Origin: Streptomyces rugosispiralis
Lineage (GTDB): Bacteria > Actinomycetota > Actinomycetes > Streptomycetales > Streptomycetaceae
NCBI RefSeq assembly: GCF_024505145.1
Contig: NZ_JANIAA010000045.1
Coordinates: 1 to 64,000 of the forward strand
Length of the DNA stretch: 64,000 bases
Direction of reading: 5' to 3'
In this document: positions 44,355 to 53,354 of the stretch, in pieces
How positions within the stretch are numbered: position 1 is the first letter of the stretch
Layout: every line of letters begins with the position of its first letter
Translations under genes and position numbers: made by a program
Notes under the pieces: generated by a model
Databases searched by the model: none
What the model was told of the DNA's origin: nothing
The model's input: only the letters and a program-made list of their open reading frames with translations

Positions 44355-45542
44355 GTGCCCCGTGCCGTATACGTCCTGGCACTCGGCATCTTTGCCATGG
44401 TGACCAGCGAGTTCGTGGTCGCCGGACTGATGCCGCAGATGGCCGACGGCCTGAACGCCACCATCCCGCAGATCGGATACCTCATCACCGCGTTCGCGGT
44501 GGCCATGGCGGCCGGCGGGCCGTTCCTCACCGTGGCGGTCATGAAACTCCCGCCGCGGACGGCACTGATGGTGCTGTTCGTCATCTTCCTGGCGGGCAAC
44601 GTCCTGGCGGCCACCGCGACCGGCTACGCCACGATGATGGCCGCGCGGATCATCACCGGCATCGCCTCGCAGGCCTTCTTCGGTGTGGGCATCTCGATGT
44701 GTGCCCAGATCACCCGCCCCGAAATCCGCGGCCGTGCGATCGCGGTCGCGATGAACGGCCTCATGCTCGGCACTCTGCTCGGACTGCCCCTCTCCACCCT
44801 GGTCGGTGAGCGGTTCGGCTGGCGTGCGGCGTTCTGGACCATCACCGCCATCACCGTGATCGCCGCCGTGACGACCCTGTTCGGCGTGGACCGCATCGAG
44901 CGCGCCGAGGGCGGCGGCGGCTTCGGACAGGAGGTCGGCGTCTTCAAGAAGCCCAAGCTGTGGCTGGTGCTGTCCACCAGCACGCTCATCATCGGCGCCA
45001 CCTTCTCCGCCTTCAGCTACTTCAACCCCATCCTCATCGACGTCACCGGTTTCTCCACCGGCACCGTCCCCGTCCTGCTGATCGCCTACGGCGCCGCCAC
45101 CGTCGTCGGCAACAACATTGTCGGCCGCTTCGCCGACCGCCACACCGTCCCTGTCCTCGCCATCGGCCTCGTCCTCAACGCCGTGTTCCTGGCCGGCTTC
45201 GCCCTGCTCGCCGACCTGCCCGCACCGGCCGTCATCTGCATGATGGGCATCGGCCTGGTCGGCGTCACCATGAACCCGGCCATGGTGACCCGCGTCCAGC
45301 GCACCGGAAACGCCGGCCCGCTGGTCAACACCGTCCACTCCTCCTTCATCACCCTCGGCATCATCCTTGGCTCCTCCATCGGCGCAGCCGTGATCGACAC
45401 CTGGGGTCTGCGCGCCCCGCTCTGGCTGGGCGCGGCCATGGCGGTGGCCGGCCTGGCCACCGTCCTGCCCGATCTTGCCCGCCGCTCCACCCCCACAACA
45501 GGCCTTGCCTCATACCCCGCCGAAGAGGCAGAACGAGTGTGA
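44355..45542 (+). CDS. MFS drug-efflux transporter, DHA1 type
   Basis: A 395-residue transporter with twelve predicted helices. The first helix reads LALGIFAMVTSEFVVAGLMP, with TSEF typical of AraJ/Cmr-like exporters. AVAMNGLMLGTLLGLPLSTL forms the motif C region and VGNNIVGRFADRHTVPVLAI the motif A repeat of the second half. It ends with a short polar tail. Together with the upstream TetR gene it forms a probable drug-responsive efflux pair. Confidence 0.94.
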   Translation: MPRAVYVLALGIFAMVTSEFVVAGLMPQMADGLNATIPQIGYLITAFAVAMAAGGPFLTVAVMKLPPRTALMVLFVIFLAGNVLAATATGYATMMAARIITGIASQAFFGVGISMCAQITRPEIRGRAIAVAMNGLMLGTLLGLPLSTLVGERFGWRAAFWTITAITVIAAVTTLFGVDRIERAEGGGGFGQEVGVFKKPKLWLVLSTSTLIIGATFSAFSYFNPILIDVTGFSTGTVPVLLIAYGAATVVGNNIVGRFADRHTVPVLAIGLVLNAVFLAGFALLADLPAPAVICMMGIGLVGVTMNPAMVTRVQRTGNAGPLVNTVHSSFITLGIILGSSIGAAVIDTWGLRAPLWLGAAMAVAGLATVLPDLARRSTPTTGLASYPAEEAERV

Positions 45543-45551
45543 GCGGTCACG

Positions 45552-46088
45552 TCATTCGGCAAGGCGGCGGTAGCAGATGATGGCTACGGCAATGCCGGTG
45601 AAGGCCAGGAAGTGCTCGGCCTTGCGCTCGTAACGGCGATGCAGCCGACGGAAGCCGCCCAGCCGGCTCACGGTGCGCTCGACCGTCCACCGGTGTCGCC
45701 CGGGTCGAGTCGAAGACTCGACGCCCTTACGGGCGATACGGGGTGTGATGGGCCGGCTGTGAAGCCACCTCCGCAGGTGGTCGTAGTCGTACCCCTTGTC
45801 GGCGTGGAGTTTGGCGGGGCGGCGCCGACGCGGGTCCGCTCGGTAACCAAGTGGATCTTCGATCCTTTCTTGCCCCGGTCTACGGGATTCGGGCCCGTCA
45901 GTTCCCCCTTTTGTCTGCCGCCAAGTGCAGCCGGAGGCAGCCACGAACATGATTGCCGCCAGTACCTCCTGGTCGCCGTAGCGTCGACGGCCACCGCCTT
46001 GTCGCCGGACCGGTGCGACCGGCACCACCCGTTGGAGCAACTCCCACAGTCCGTCCGGGACCAATCGCTCCATGATCGTCATGGACAT
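45552..46088 (-). pseudogene. IS5-family transposase, internally deleted
   Basis: The N-terminus ERLVPDGLWELLQRVVPVAP and GGGRRRYGDQEVLAAIMFVA, and the C-terminus KLHADKGYDYDHLRRWLHSR, HRWTVERTVSRLGGFRRLHR and YERKAEHFLAFTGIA, are those of an IS5/IS1647-type transposase of about 270 residues. The middle, with part of the DDE active site, is lost. A segment reading TGPNPVDRGKKGSKIHL is present only in a shifted frame, so two deletions compensate and leave a 178-codon frame open. It should be inactive. Confidence 0.85.
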
Positions 46089-46140
46089 ACAGCCTGTCGA
46101 TCACGCCTCATGAGGGCGTTTCAGGCGTTCAGTGGCCTTG

Positions 46141-46926
46141 TCATGCGGTCTTGGTGCGGAAGGAGCGGAGGCCCCACGCGTAGCCGACGACGGCGATGAC
46201 GGCACACCAGGCGAGAGCGAAGACCACGCTGTTGCCGACCGGGGTGTCGGTCAGCAGCGCGCGGACGCTGCCCACGACGGGGGTGAAGGGTTGATATTCG
46301 GCAAACCAGCGGATGCCGACGGCCATGGACTCGGTGGGCACGAACGCGCTGGACAGGAACGGCAGGACGGTGGAGATGATCTGGGTCATGCTGTTGGCGC
46401 CGGTGGGGGTCTTGGCCGCGAGGCCGATGGCAACAGCGAGCCAGGTGAGCGCGAAGGCGAAGGCGAGGATGATCCCGGCGGCGGCGAGCCAGGCGAGGGG
46501 GCCGCCGGCGGGCCGGAACCCGACGAACAAGGCGACCAGGGTGAGCAGAATGGCCGCGAGGACGGTGCGGAAGATGCCGCCGACGACGTGTCCGATCAGG
46601 ACAGCGCCGCGGGCAAGGGGCATGGTGCGGAACCGGTCGATGATGCCTTCGGACATGTCGGTGGACACGCTGACCGCGGAGGGCAGGGCTCCGGCGGCGA
46701 CGGTCATGACGAGGATGCCGGGGGTGAGGAAGCCCACATAGCTGAGGGTGCTGCCGGACCCGGATAGGCCGGCTCCCACGTAGTCGCCGAAGACGTAGAC
46801 GAACAGCACGAACATGAGCACCGGCAGGGCGACGGAGGCGACCAGAAACAGCGGGTAGCGGCGTAGGTGTCGCAGTTCCCGGCCGACCATGGCGGAGGAG
46901 TCTTGGGCAGCGGTGGCGAGCGTCAT
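46141..46926 (-). CDS. ABC-2 type transporter permease (DrrB-like)
   Basis: A 261-residue membrane protein with six predicted helices. LVASVALPVLMFVLFVYVFG is the first helix and ALPSAVSVSTDMSEGIIDRF with RTMPLARGAVLIGHV is the DrrB-type signature of multidrug ABC-2 exporters. Its start overlaps the stop of the ATPase gene (ATGA), so the two are coupled. It is the last gene of a three-gene leftward operon. Confidence 0.94.
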   Translation of the reverse strand: MTLATAAQDSSAMVGRELRHLRRYPLFLVASVALPVLMFVLFVYVFGDYVGAGLSGSGSTLSYVGFLTPGILVMTVAAGALPSAVSVSTDMSEGIIDRFRTMPLARGAVLIGHVVGGIFRTVLAAILLTLVALFVGFRPAGGPLAWLAAAGIILAFAFALTWLAVAIGLAAKTPTGANSMTQIISTVLPFLSSAFVPTESMAVGIRWFAEYQPFTPVVGSVRALLTDTPVGNSVVFALAWCAVIAVVGYAWGLRSFRTKTA

Positions 46927-47945
46927 CGGTGATCTCCGGTCCGCGCGGTGTCCTCGGTACGGGTCTGCGGGGTGGTGCCGGAGAGGGCGAAGAACACATC
47001 GTCCAGGTCTGGCGTGTGCACAGTGATGTCCTCGATGGGCAGGCCGTCGGGAACCCGGTCGAGGACTCGTTTGACCGCCCCGCCGTCGGCTGCCATCGGG
47101 CACCGCAAAGTGAACGCGTCCGCGTCCGGGGTGCTGCCCGGGACCGAGCGGGCCGCGGCGTGGAGGCCGGCGGATGTCGCGAAGCGCAGGGTGATGTGCG
47201 CGCCGGGTGCGTGTTGTTTGAGTTCGGCGGGAGTGCCGTGGGCGACGACGCGGCCGTGGTCGAGCAGGGCGATCTGGTCGGCGAGCTCGTCGGCTTCCTG
47301 GAGATATTGCGTGGTGAGGAACACCGTCACGCCCTCGGCGACGAACTCGCGGACGATCTGCCACATCGTCTGCCTGCTACGCGGGTCGAGCCCGGTGGTC
47401 GGCTCGTCCAGGAAGATCAGCGCCGGGTCGCCCATCAGGGTCATGGCGATGTCGAGCCGCCGCCGCATCCCGCCGGAGTAGGTCGACGGGGGTCGGGACC
47501 AGGCCTCGCTGAGGTCGAAGCGTTTCAGCAAACTGCGCGCCCGGGCTTCGCCCTCGTCACGGGCGAGGTGGTAGAGCTTCGCCATCAGCAGCAGGTTCTC
47601 CAGCCCGGTGAGCATGCTGTCCACGGCGGAGAACTGGCCCGTCACTCCGATCCCGGCCCGCACCTCGGCGGGTGCCGTGCGCAGATCGTGGCCGAGTACC
47701 TCAGCGCTTCCGGCGCTGGGGAGGCGGAGGGTGGACAGCACCTGCACCAGAGTCGTCTTCCCGGACCCGTTCGGGCCGAGCAGGGCGAACACCGACCCGC
47801 GCGGCACCGTGAGCGAGACGCCGTCCAGGGCGACCTTCTTCCCGAACGCCTTGCTCAGGCCTGTCGCGACGATCGCGGGTGCGGCCGCACCGGCCCGCGA
47901 CGATGCCGGCGCCGGTCCGGACACGTCACTGGTCACGACTGACAC
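46923..47945 (-). CDS. ABC transporter ATPase, DrrA-like drug resistance type
   Basis: A 340-residue ATPase. Walker A is LLGPNGSGKTT near residue 56, the signature is YSGGMRRRLDIAM near 160, Walker B with catalytic Glu is ALIFLDEPTTGLDPRSR, and the switch region TTQYLQEADELAD follows. The C-terminal DrrA-type extension ends in VHTPDLDDVFFALSG. With the DrrB-like permease it should export a hydrophobic drug. Its start lies 13 bp inside the end of the upstream small gene. Confidence 0.96.
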   Translation of the reverse strand: MSVVTSDVSGPAPASSRAGAAAPAIVATGLSKAFGKKVALDGVSLTVPRGSVFALLGPNGSGKTTLVQVLSTLRLPSAGSAEVLGHDLRTAPAEVRAGIGVTGQFSAVDSMLTGLENLLLMAKLYHLARDEGEARARSLLKRFDLSEAWSRPPSTYSGGMRRRLDIAMTLMGDPALIFLDEPTTGLDPRSRQTMWQIVREFVAEGVTVFLTTQYLQEADELADQIALLDHGRVVAHGTPAELKQHAPGAHITLRFATSAGLHAAARSVPGSTPDADAFTLRCPMAADGGAVKRVLDRVPDGLPIEDITVHTPDLDDVFFALSGTTPQTRTEDTARTGDHR

Positions 47946-48211
47946 CCGTCGCCGAGGAGCCGTTCCAGCTCCGTCTCGGCGTCCTTGCTTCCGGCGTCGG
48001 AGAGCCGCTGCAGCTCGCGCGGATCGCGCCGTTCGACGGCACGGCGGGTCAGCAGTCGCCCGGCGTGCCGGCTGCCCTCATCGAGCAGCTCCGACAGCTC
48101 GTCCAGGTCACCGCGGGCGTCGGCGAGGTCGGCGAGACGGTCCAGTGCGGTCTCGTTGCCTTCGTCCGCGAGCGCGCGAAGGGTGTCTTCATCGAAGTCG
48201 TGAGCGGTCAT
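47933..48211 (-). CDS. Small acidic helical-repeat protein, first gene of the ABC operon
   Basis: A 92-residue acidic protein of two or three similar helical units: LADEGNETALDRLADLADAR, LDELSELLDEGSRHAGRLLT and LQRLSDAGSKDAETELERLL. The repeats resemble degenerate TPR/Sel1 units. Family unknown. It overlaps the ATPase start by 13 bp and begins 54 bp from the MerR gene on the other strand, so it is the promoter-proximal gene controlled by the MerR palindrome. A role in regulating or coupling the exporter is only an inference. Confidence 0.75.
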   Translation of the reverse strand: MTAHDFDEDTLRALADEGNETALDRLADLADARGDLDELSELLDEGSRHAGRLLTRRAVERRDPRELQRLSDAGSKDAETELERLLGDGCQS

Positions 48212-48224
48212 GAAACCAGCCTGC

Positions 48225-48247
48225 GACCTTGCCCCAAGGGCAAGGTC
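48225..48247. promoter_or_regulatory. Perfect 10-bp inverted repeat, probable MerR operator
   Basis: GACCTTGCCC (48225-48234) and GGGCAAGGTC (48238-48247) are exact inverted copies around CAA. The site lies in the 53-bp gap between the divergent small-protein and MerR genes. MerR proteins bind such dyads between the -35 and -10 elements, so one site could control both directions. Confidence 0.8.
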
Positions 48248-48264
48248 AAGGACGATGATGGGGG

Positions 48265-49032
48265 ATGCTTACGATCGGGCAGCTCGCCAAACACGCCGGC
48301 GTGTCAACCAAGGCCATCCGCGTCTACCACGCCAAGGGCCTACTACCCGAACCGGACCGGGACGCCTCCGGATACCGGCGCTACGATGCGCAGGCGATCA
48401 TCGACCTGACCCAGGTCGTCACCCTCGCGCAAGCCGGTGTCCCGCTGGCCCGCATCCGGGACGTGCTGGACGCCGATACCGACCAGGCCACGGAACAGAT
48501 CGACCGGATCGACGCCGAACTGCGCGCCCACATTCGCCGGCTCCAGCAACGCCGAACCCGGCTGCGTCACTTCGACCGGCCCGACCGCCTCTGCCTACCC
48601 CCCGAGGCCATCGAGTTCATGGACCGTCTACGTGGGATCGGCCTGTCCGAACGCCACGAGCACGCGATCCGCGACGGCTTCATCCTCGGCTACGCCCTCG
48701 CCGCCGACCTCACCCGAACCATCCTGCCCTCACGTACGGCCCTGTTGGGCGACGACGAGTACGTGGCCGTCCTCCGCGGCTACGACGACGCCATCGACTG
48801 GAGCCCGGACGATCCCCGACTCGATGAGCTCGCCGACGCGGCGACGCGGCTCGCCCTGCGCATGACGATGGTCTCCGACCTCCCCGGCTTCGACCGCGTG
48901 CCATCGGAGACCATTGACCTTCTCACCGGCCACCTCGGCATCGACAGCCCCGCGTGGGAACGCCTCGACCAACTCATCACCCGGCGGCTCACGACCGCCA
49001 CACAAGTCCGCAATACCAACACGACCGGATAA
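48265..49032 (+). CDS. MerR-family regulator
   Basis: A 255-residue activator/repressor. The DNA-binding domain reads MLTIGQLAKHAGVSTKAIRV and YHAKGLLPEPDRDASGYRRY, followed by the dimerisation helix (about 80-110) and a helical C-terminal domain with possible drug-binding role, similar in layout to multidrug-sensing MerR proteins. The ATG is only 18 bp from the operator dyad, so the transcript may have almost no leader. It is divergent from the small-protein/DrrAB operon and probably induces it when the drug is present. Confidence 0.92.
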   Translation: MLTIGQLAKHAGVSTKAIRVYHAKGLLPEPDRDASGYRRYDAQAIIDLTQVVTLAQAGVPLARIRDVLDADTDQATEQIDRIDAELRAHIRRLQQRRTRLRHFDRPDRLCLPPEAIEFMDRLRGIGLSERHEHAIRDGFILGYALAADLTRTILPSRTALLGDDEYVAVLRGYDDAIDWSPDDPRLDELADAATRLALRMTMVSDLPGFDRVPSETIDLLTGHLGIDSPAWERLDQLITRRLTTATQVRNTNTTG

Positions 49033-49159
49033 CGCTCCCGCGGAACCACAATTGATCAGAGGGCGGCTCCCCGGCCCTCCGTGCTCGATATCCCGCTCTC
49101 TCAGAACCAACGGGCGCTCGGCAGAGAGGGCTCCTCGTCGAGATCTGTGACCGAGCCGG

Positions 49160-49552
49160 TCAGCGGCTTCGTGCGGCCGCGGCCCGGTCGTATCCGCGCT
49201 GCGCTGCGGCGACGTCCTGGGCGCGCACGGTGATCCACTCGATCAACCCTTGCAGCCGGCCCGCGAGTTCGACGCCGAGCGGTGTCAGTGCGTAGCTGAC
49301 GCGAGGTGGCGTGGCTGGTTCGACGGTGCGCTCGACAAGGCCGTCGCGAGCGAGGGCGCGGAGGGTTTGCGACAGCATCTTCTCGCTGATGCCGTCGACC
49401 CGGTCGCGCAACTCGTAGAACCGGTGCGATCCGGTGCCCAGGGCGCACAGGATGAGCGCCCCCCAGCGGCTGGCCACGTGATCGAGGATTTCGCGAGCCG
49501 GGCAGTCGCTGTGGAACACGTCATGTCGGCGGGGTGTAGCTGCGTCGGCCAC
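49160..49552 (-). CDS. HxlR-family regulator
   Basis: A 130-residue winged-helix protein. CPAREILDHVASRWGALILC at the N-terminus (conserved Cys near residue 17, redox-sensitive in several members), ISEKMLSQTLRALARDGLVE as recognition helix and PRVSYALTPLGVEL as wing are typical of HxlR. It is divergent from a DsbA-type oxidoreductase gene and likely represses it, responding to electrophiles or oxidants. Confidence 0.92.
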   Translation of the reverse strand: MADAATPRRHDVFHSDCPAREILDHVASRWGALILCALGTGSHRFYELRDRVDGISEKMLSQTLRALARDGLVERTVEPATPPRVSYALTPLGVELAGRLQGLIEWITVRAQDVAAAQRGYDRAAAARSR

Positions 49553-49588
49553 CTGGGCTCCTGCGTTTTGGTTAGGGGCGCACTCTCA

Positions 49589-49622
49589 GGTACGTACTTA
49601 CCAGAATATAGCTCCGGAGCTA
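49589..49622. promoter_or_regulatory. Two palindromes between HxlR and DsbA-like genes
   Basis: GGTACGTACTTACC (49589-49602) is a 12-of-14 palindrome and TAGCTCCGGAGCTA (49609-49622) is a perfect 14-bp palindrome. Both lie in the 80-bp divergent promoter gap, the second 11 bp before the DsbA-like start, where a bound repressor would block transcription. HxlR proteins bind dyads in such positions. Confidence 0.65.
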
Positions 49623-49632
49623 CGGTAGGCCC

Positions 49633-50325
49633 ATGAGTGAACTGGGCGTGGAGATCTGGTCGGACCTGGTATGTCCGTGGTGCTTCATCGCGAAGCGCCG
49701 GTTCGAGCTGGCGCTGGGCGAATTCGAGCATCGCGCGGACGTGCGGGTGCGGTGGCGGGCGTTCCAGCTCGACCCGGCCGCCCCGACGCGGAGCACGACC
49801 ACCATCTCCGAGCGCATGGGCCGGAACCTCGGTATGCACCAAACGCAGATCAGGGCCCAGTTGGACCGGATCACCGGACTCGCCGCAGAGCTGGGACTGA
49901 ACTACCGGGTAGGCGACGCACGGGTGGTGAACAGCTTCGACGTCCACCGACTGCAGGCGTACGCCGACGACGTGGGAATCGGCGACGCCGTGCGGGAGAG
50001 GCTCATGCGGGCCTATACGGAGGAACGCGCCGACCTCGGCTCGCCACAAAGCCTTGTACAACTGGCCACGGAGGCCGGGCTCGACCCCGACCAGGCACGT
50101 CGGATCGTCGCCGGCCACGACTACGCCGAGGCGGTCCAGGCGGACGGAGAGCGGGCGCGGCGGCTCGGCATCAACGGCGTACCCGCGTTCCTCTTCGCCG
50201 GGCGCTACCTCGTCTCAGGCGCCCAACCAGCAGGCACATTCCTCGACATGTTGCGGATGGCGTGGGAGCGGACCGCCGCCCACGCGCCTGTCGGCCCCGG
50301 CCAGGACGGCCCCGCAACCCGATGA
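49633..50325 (+). CDS. DsbA-family oxidoreductase, FrnE-like
   Basis: A 230-residue cytoplasmic thioredoxin-fold protein (no signal peptide). The active site CPWC is in SDLVCPWCFIAKRRFELAL near residue 14; the helical insert contains ERMGRNLGM and NSFDVHRLQAYADD; GINGVPAFLFAGRYLVSGAQ holds the cis-Pro. FrnE-like proteins reduce or isomerise thiols, some in polyketide biosynthesis and some in stress responses. Its TGA overlaps the ATG of the next gene, so it forms an operon with the epoxide-hydrolase-like gene under HxlR control. Confidence 0.94.
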   Translation: MSELGVEIWSDLVCPWCFIAKRRFELALGEFEHRADVRVRWRAFQLDPAAPTRSTTTISERMGRNLGMHQTQIRAQLDRITGLAAELGLNYRVGDARVVNSFDVHRLQAYADDVGIGDAVRERLMRAYTEERADLGSPQSLVQLATEAGLDPDQARRIVAGHDYAEAVQADGERARRLGINGVPAFLFAGRYLVSGAQPAGTFLDMLRMAWERTAAHAPVGPGQDGPATR

Positions 50326-51293
50326 CCGAGATCACCCACCGTTTCGTCCAAGCGGGCGGACTCCGCATGCACATCGCCGAGGCGGGCTCGGGGCCGCTGG
50401 TGGTGCTGCTCCACGGCTTCCCGGAAACCTGGTACTCCTGGCGCCACCAACTCCTGGCCTTGGCCGCGGCCGGATATCACGCCGTGGCCCCGGACCAGCG
50501 CGGCTACGGGCGCACCGACCAGCCGGACGCCATCGAGGACTACACGATCCTGCACACCGTGGGCGACGTGATCCAGCTGATCCACGTACTCGGCGAGGAG
50601 CGGGCTGTCCTGGCCGGACACGACTGGGGCGGGGCGGTCACCTGGCACGCGGCGCTGATGCGGCCCGAGGTGATATGCGCGGTCGTGTCCTTGAGCACTC
50701 CCTTCCAGCCGCACGCGGACGGCCCTCATCTGGCCGCGCTGCGCGCCGCCGCGGGGGAGGACTACGAGAACTACTACTCCGCCTACTTTCAGCGGCCGGG
50801 CGTCGCCGACCGTGAACTCGGACAAGACCCGCACGCGACAGTGCGCCGTGCGCTCTACGGGGCCTCCGGCGAGGGGTATCCGTGGAGCCCGGTCATTCCC
50901 GCGGGCGGACACGTGCTGGACATCTGGGCGGAGCCGAGCACGCTGCCCCCTTGGCTCACCGAGGAGGACATCGACACCGTCGCCGCAGACTACGCCCGCA
51001 CCGGCTTCACCCCTGCCCTGAACTGGTTTCGCAACTTCGACCGCAATTGGGCACTCACCCATCCCTGGCACAACGCCGTCATCCGACAGCCCGCCCTCTA
51101 CATCACCGGTGACCGGGATCTGGCAAGGACCCTGCCTGGCGCCGCGGAACTCCTCGCGGGCCGTCCGGCAGCGGTACCGCACGCGCGCGACGCGATCGTG
51201 CTGCCCGGCTGCGGCCATTGGATCCAACAAGAGCGACCCGAGGACGTCAACGAAGCGTTGATTGCCTTTCTACGGTCCCTGCCACAAGGCTGA
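50322..51293 (+). CDS. Alpha/beta hydrolase, epoxide hydrolase type
   Basis: A 323-residue enzyme. HGFPETWYSWRHQL holds the oxyanion HGxP motif, GHDWGGAVTWH near residue 105 the nucleophile Asp, and LPGCGHWIQQERPEDVN the catalytic His. The cap domain contains the Tyr residues expected to activate the epoxide (ENYYSAYFQ and YGASGEGYP). It starts within the stop of the DsbA-like gene. Together they may detoxify electrophiles sensed by HxlR (inference). Confidence 0.93.
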   Translation: MTEITHRFVQAGGLRMHIAEAGSGPLVVLLHGFPETWYSWRHQLLALAAAGYHAVAPDQRGYGRTDQPDAIEDYTILHTVGDVIQLIHVLGEERAVLAGHDWGGAVTWHAALMRPEVICAVVSLSTPFQPHADGPHLAALRAAAGEDYENYYSAYFQRPGVADRELGQDPHATVRRALYGASGEGYPWSPVIPAGGHVLDIWAEPSTLPPWLTEEDIDTVAADYARTGFTPALNWFRNFDRNWALTHPWHNAVIRQPALYITGDRDLARTLPGAAELLAGRPAAVPHARDAIVLPGCGHWIQQERPEDVNEALIAFLRSLPQG

Positions 51294-51812
51294 TCGCCTG
51301 GCGGTAGCACTCCACTGGGACCGCGTCCTATACGGTGAGGCGGGCGTTGGTCTGGGTGTGGGGCGGGGCACATGGAGCTGAATCGCGCCGGATGGACTGT
51401 GGGAGATCGCGCCTCCGCGCGCTGCCGCCTGACGACCGGCGGTTCGGGACCCTTTGAATAACTGTCCCTTCTGGGGCTGAGAAATCAAGGGGTCCCGCGC
51501 ACGAGCATTGTGCGTCGGCTGTACGACAATCAGGTCCAGTCACATTGCCTAGCAGTGGAACGGAAACATGCATATATCGGCACAACATTCCGCCCTCCCG
51601 CGTCGTCGGCCGGGAACACCCGGTTCGGCCGCGTCGGTATCACGACCCCGCCCCACCGCACTTGAACCCATCAGTGGGGCAAGGGCGCGGGGGTCTGGGG
51701 CCGGGGGTGTTCAGGGCGAGCGCCGAGTGGGGGTCGGTGGCCTGGTCCAGGAACTCCACGGTGCCGGCCCTCTGCCGTGGCGGGTCACTACGCACAAAGG
51801 AGTGCCGGGACC
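51294..51812. other. Intergenic stretch between convergent genes
   Basis: About 520 bp with no recognisable gene. A short A/T-rich patch lies near 51560-51590 (around CATGCATATATCGG). No strong hairpin was noticed. Confidence 0.5.
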
Positions 51813-52388
51813 CTATCGACGAGTGACAATGCGTACGGAGACGCCCAGTCGTCGGCGGTATTCGTCGAGTGACACCGACTCGTACTTGGCTCCGGCGGAG
51901 GCGTCGAAGAGGTGCTGGGCGACGTCGGCGGCGGACACCCCGGCCGCCTTCCACGCCTTCGCGTGCCCTCCCCGCGCCAGTAGCGCGGCGACGTCCGTGA
52001 CGAGGTCTTGTTCGAGCTGACTCATCGGCGCCGCGGCGAAGGCTTGCGCTGCCCGCAGCATCTCTGCGTAGGTCTCCCGGTCGACGGTCCCGACAGTGAC
52101 GGCGTGGAATGCCTCGAACGCTCCGGCAAGACGCTCCTCCACGGTGTGGTCGTCTCGACCGAGTGCCTGCCAGGTCGTTGAGCGCAGGTCGTCGAGCATC
52201 TGGGTCACGACCGCTCGGAAGAGGGCGTCCTTGGTCGTGAAGTGCAGATAGAGACCCTGTCGGGAGATCTCCGCGGCGCGGGCCACATCGTCCATCGAGG
52301 TTTTGCGGGGCCCGTATCGCAGGAAGACACCGACGGCCGCGCGGACGATGCCGTCTCGCCGCCCGGCAGGCTGTGGAGTGTCCGGCAT
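51813..52388 (-). CDS. TetR-family regulator
   Basis: A 191-residue regulator. IVRAAVGVFLRYGPRKTSMD and DVARAAEISRQGLYLHFTTK form the DNA-binding domain. It starts two bases after the stop of the SDR gene, so the two form an operon and the regulator probably controls its own operon through the dyad at 53355-53380. Confidence 0.93.
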   Translation of the reverse strand: MPDTPQPAGRRDGIVRAAVGVFLRYGPRKTSMDDVARAAEISRQGLYLHFTTKDALFRAVVTQMLDDLRSTTWQALGRDDHTVEERLAGAFEAFHAVTVGTVDRETYAEMLRAAQAFAAAPMSQLEQDLVTDVAALLARGGHAKAWKAAGVSAADVAQHLFDASAGAKYESVSLDEYRRRLGVSVRIVTRR

Positions 52389-52390
52389 GG

Positions 52391-53332
52391 TCAGCCGGCC
52401 TGACCGGTCGGCGTGGCCAAGGGATACCGGACTCCGGTCAGCCGGGTGCTCTCCTCCCACAGACGGGCGGCGACCGTGGTGTCGCGCGCCCGCCGGATGA
52501 TCCGTCCGGGGCTCGGATGGCCTTTGGTCTCGAAGAAGCGCCGCGGCCCCCAATAGCTTCCGCCGGGCGCCGCCGGGTCGGTGGCGGCACGCATCGTGGT
52601 CAGAGCACCTTTATCCGGGCGCATGCCGAACCACGGGCTCACCCGCTGGAGGAACGCGGGGGAGTTGCGGGTCAGTTCGGTGCTGGTCCAGCCGGGATGC
52701 GACGCCGTTGCGGTCAGGGCGAGGGTGGCGGCGCGCAGTCGGCGGTCGAGTTCGAGTGTGAACATCATGTTCGCCAGTTTGCTCTGCCCGTACGCGGCTG
52801 CCGTCGAGTAGGGGCGAGTGCTCCAGTTGAGGTCGTCGAAGTCGATGCGGCCCTGTGTCTGCGCCAGGCTCGTCACGGTCGTCACCCGGGCGTCGGGAGT
52901 GCGCAGCAGCAAGGGAAGCAGGTGGCCGGTGAGTGCGAAATGCCCGAGGTGGTTCGTGCCGAACTGCAACTCGAAGCCCTGCTTCGTACGCGTCAATGGC
53001 GTCCACATCACGCCGGCGTTGTTGACCAGCACGTCCAGGCGCTCCTGACCCGCCAGGACTTCGCGCGCGAACGCCTCCACGGAGTCGAGGTCGGCGAGGT
53101 CGAGGAAGCCCGCCCGTACGGTTCCGCGGGGGCGGCGGGCCCGGATCCGATCGACCGCTGCGGCCGCCTTGACCGTGTCGCGACAGGCGATCAGGACGTC
53201 CGCGCCCTTGTCGGCGAGCATCGACGCGGCCTGGAAACCCAGGCCCGTGTTGCCACCGGTGATGATCATTGACCTGCCGCGCTGATCCGGGACGTCATGA
53301 AGAGTCCACGAGGACAGACCAACCACCTCCAT
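52391..53332 (-). CDS. Short-chain dehydrogenase/reductase
   Basis: A 313-residue SDR of the retinol-dehydrogenase/protochlorophyllide-reductase-like group. Cofactor motif MIITGGNTGLGFQAASMLAD lies near residue 27, CRD after strand 2 suggests NADP, NNAGVMWTPL follows, and the catalytic Tyr-Lys is in YGQSKLANMMF with Ser in TSLAQ. The open frame extends to an ATG at 53371, but that codon lies inside a palindrome overlapping the TTGACA-like promoter, so 53332 is preferred. It is the first gene of an SDR-TetR operon. Confidence 0.88.
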   Translation of the reverse strand: MEVVGLSSWTLHDVPDQRGRSMIITGGNTGLGFQAASMLADKGADVLIACRDTVKAAAAVDRIRARRPRGTVRAGFLDLADLDSVEAFAREVLAGQERLDVLVNNAGVMWTPLTRTKQGFELQFGTNHLGHFALTGHLLPLLLRTPDARVTTVTSLAQTQGRIDFDDLNWSTRPYSTAAAYGQSKLANMMFTLELDRRLRAATLALTATASHPGWTSTELTRNSPAFLQRVSPWFGMRPDKGALTTMRAATDPAAPGGSYWGPRRFFETKGHPSPGRIIRRARDTTVAARLWEESTRLTGVRYPLATPTGQAG

Positions 53333-53354
53333 GTTCGGATTGACGTAGGCAAAG

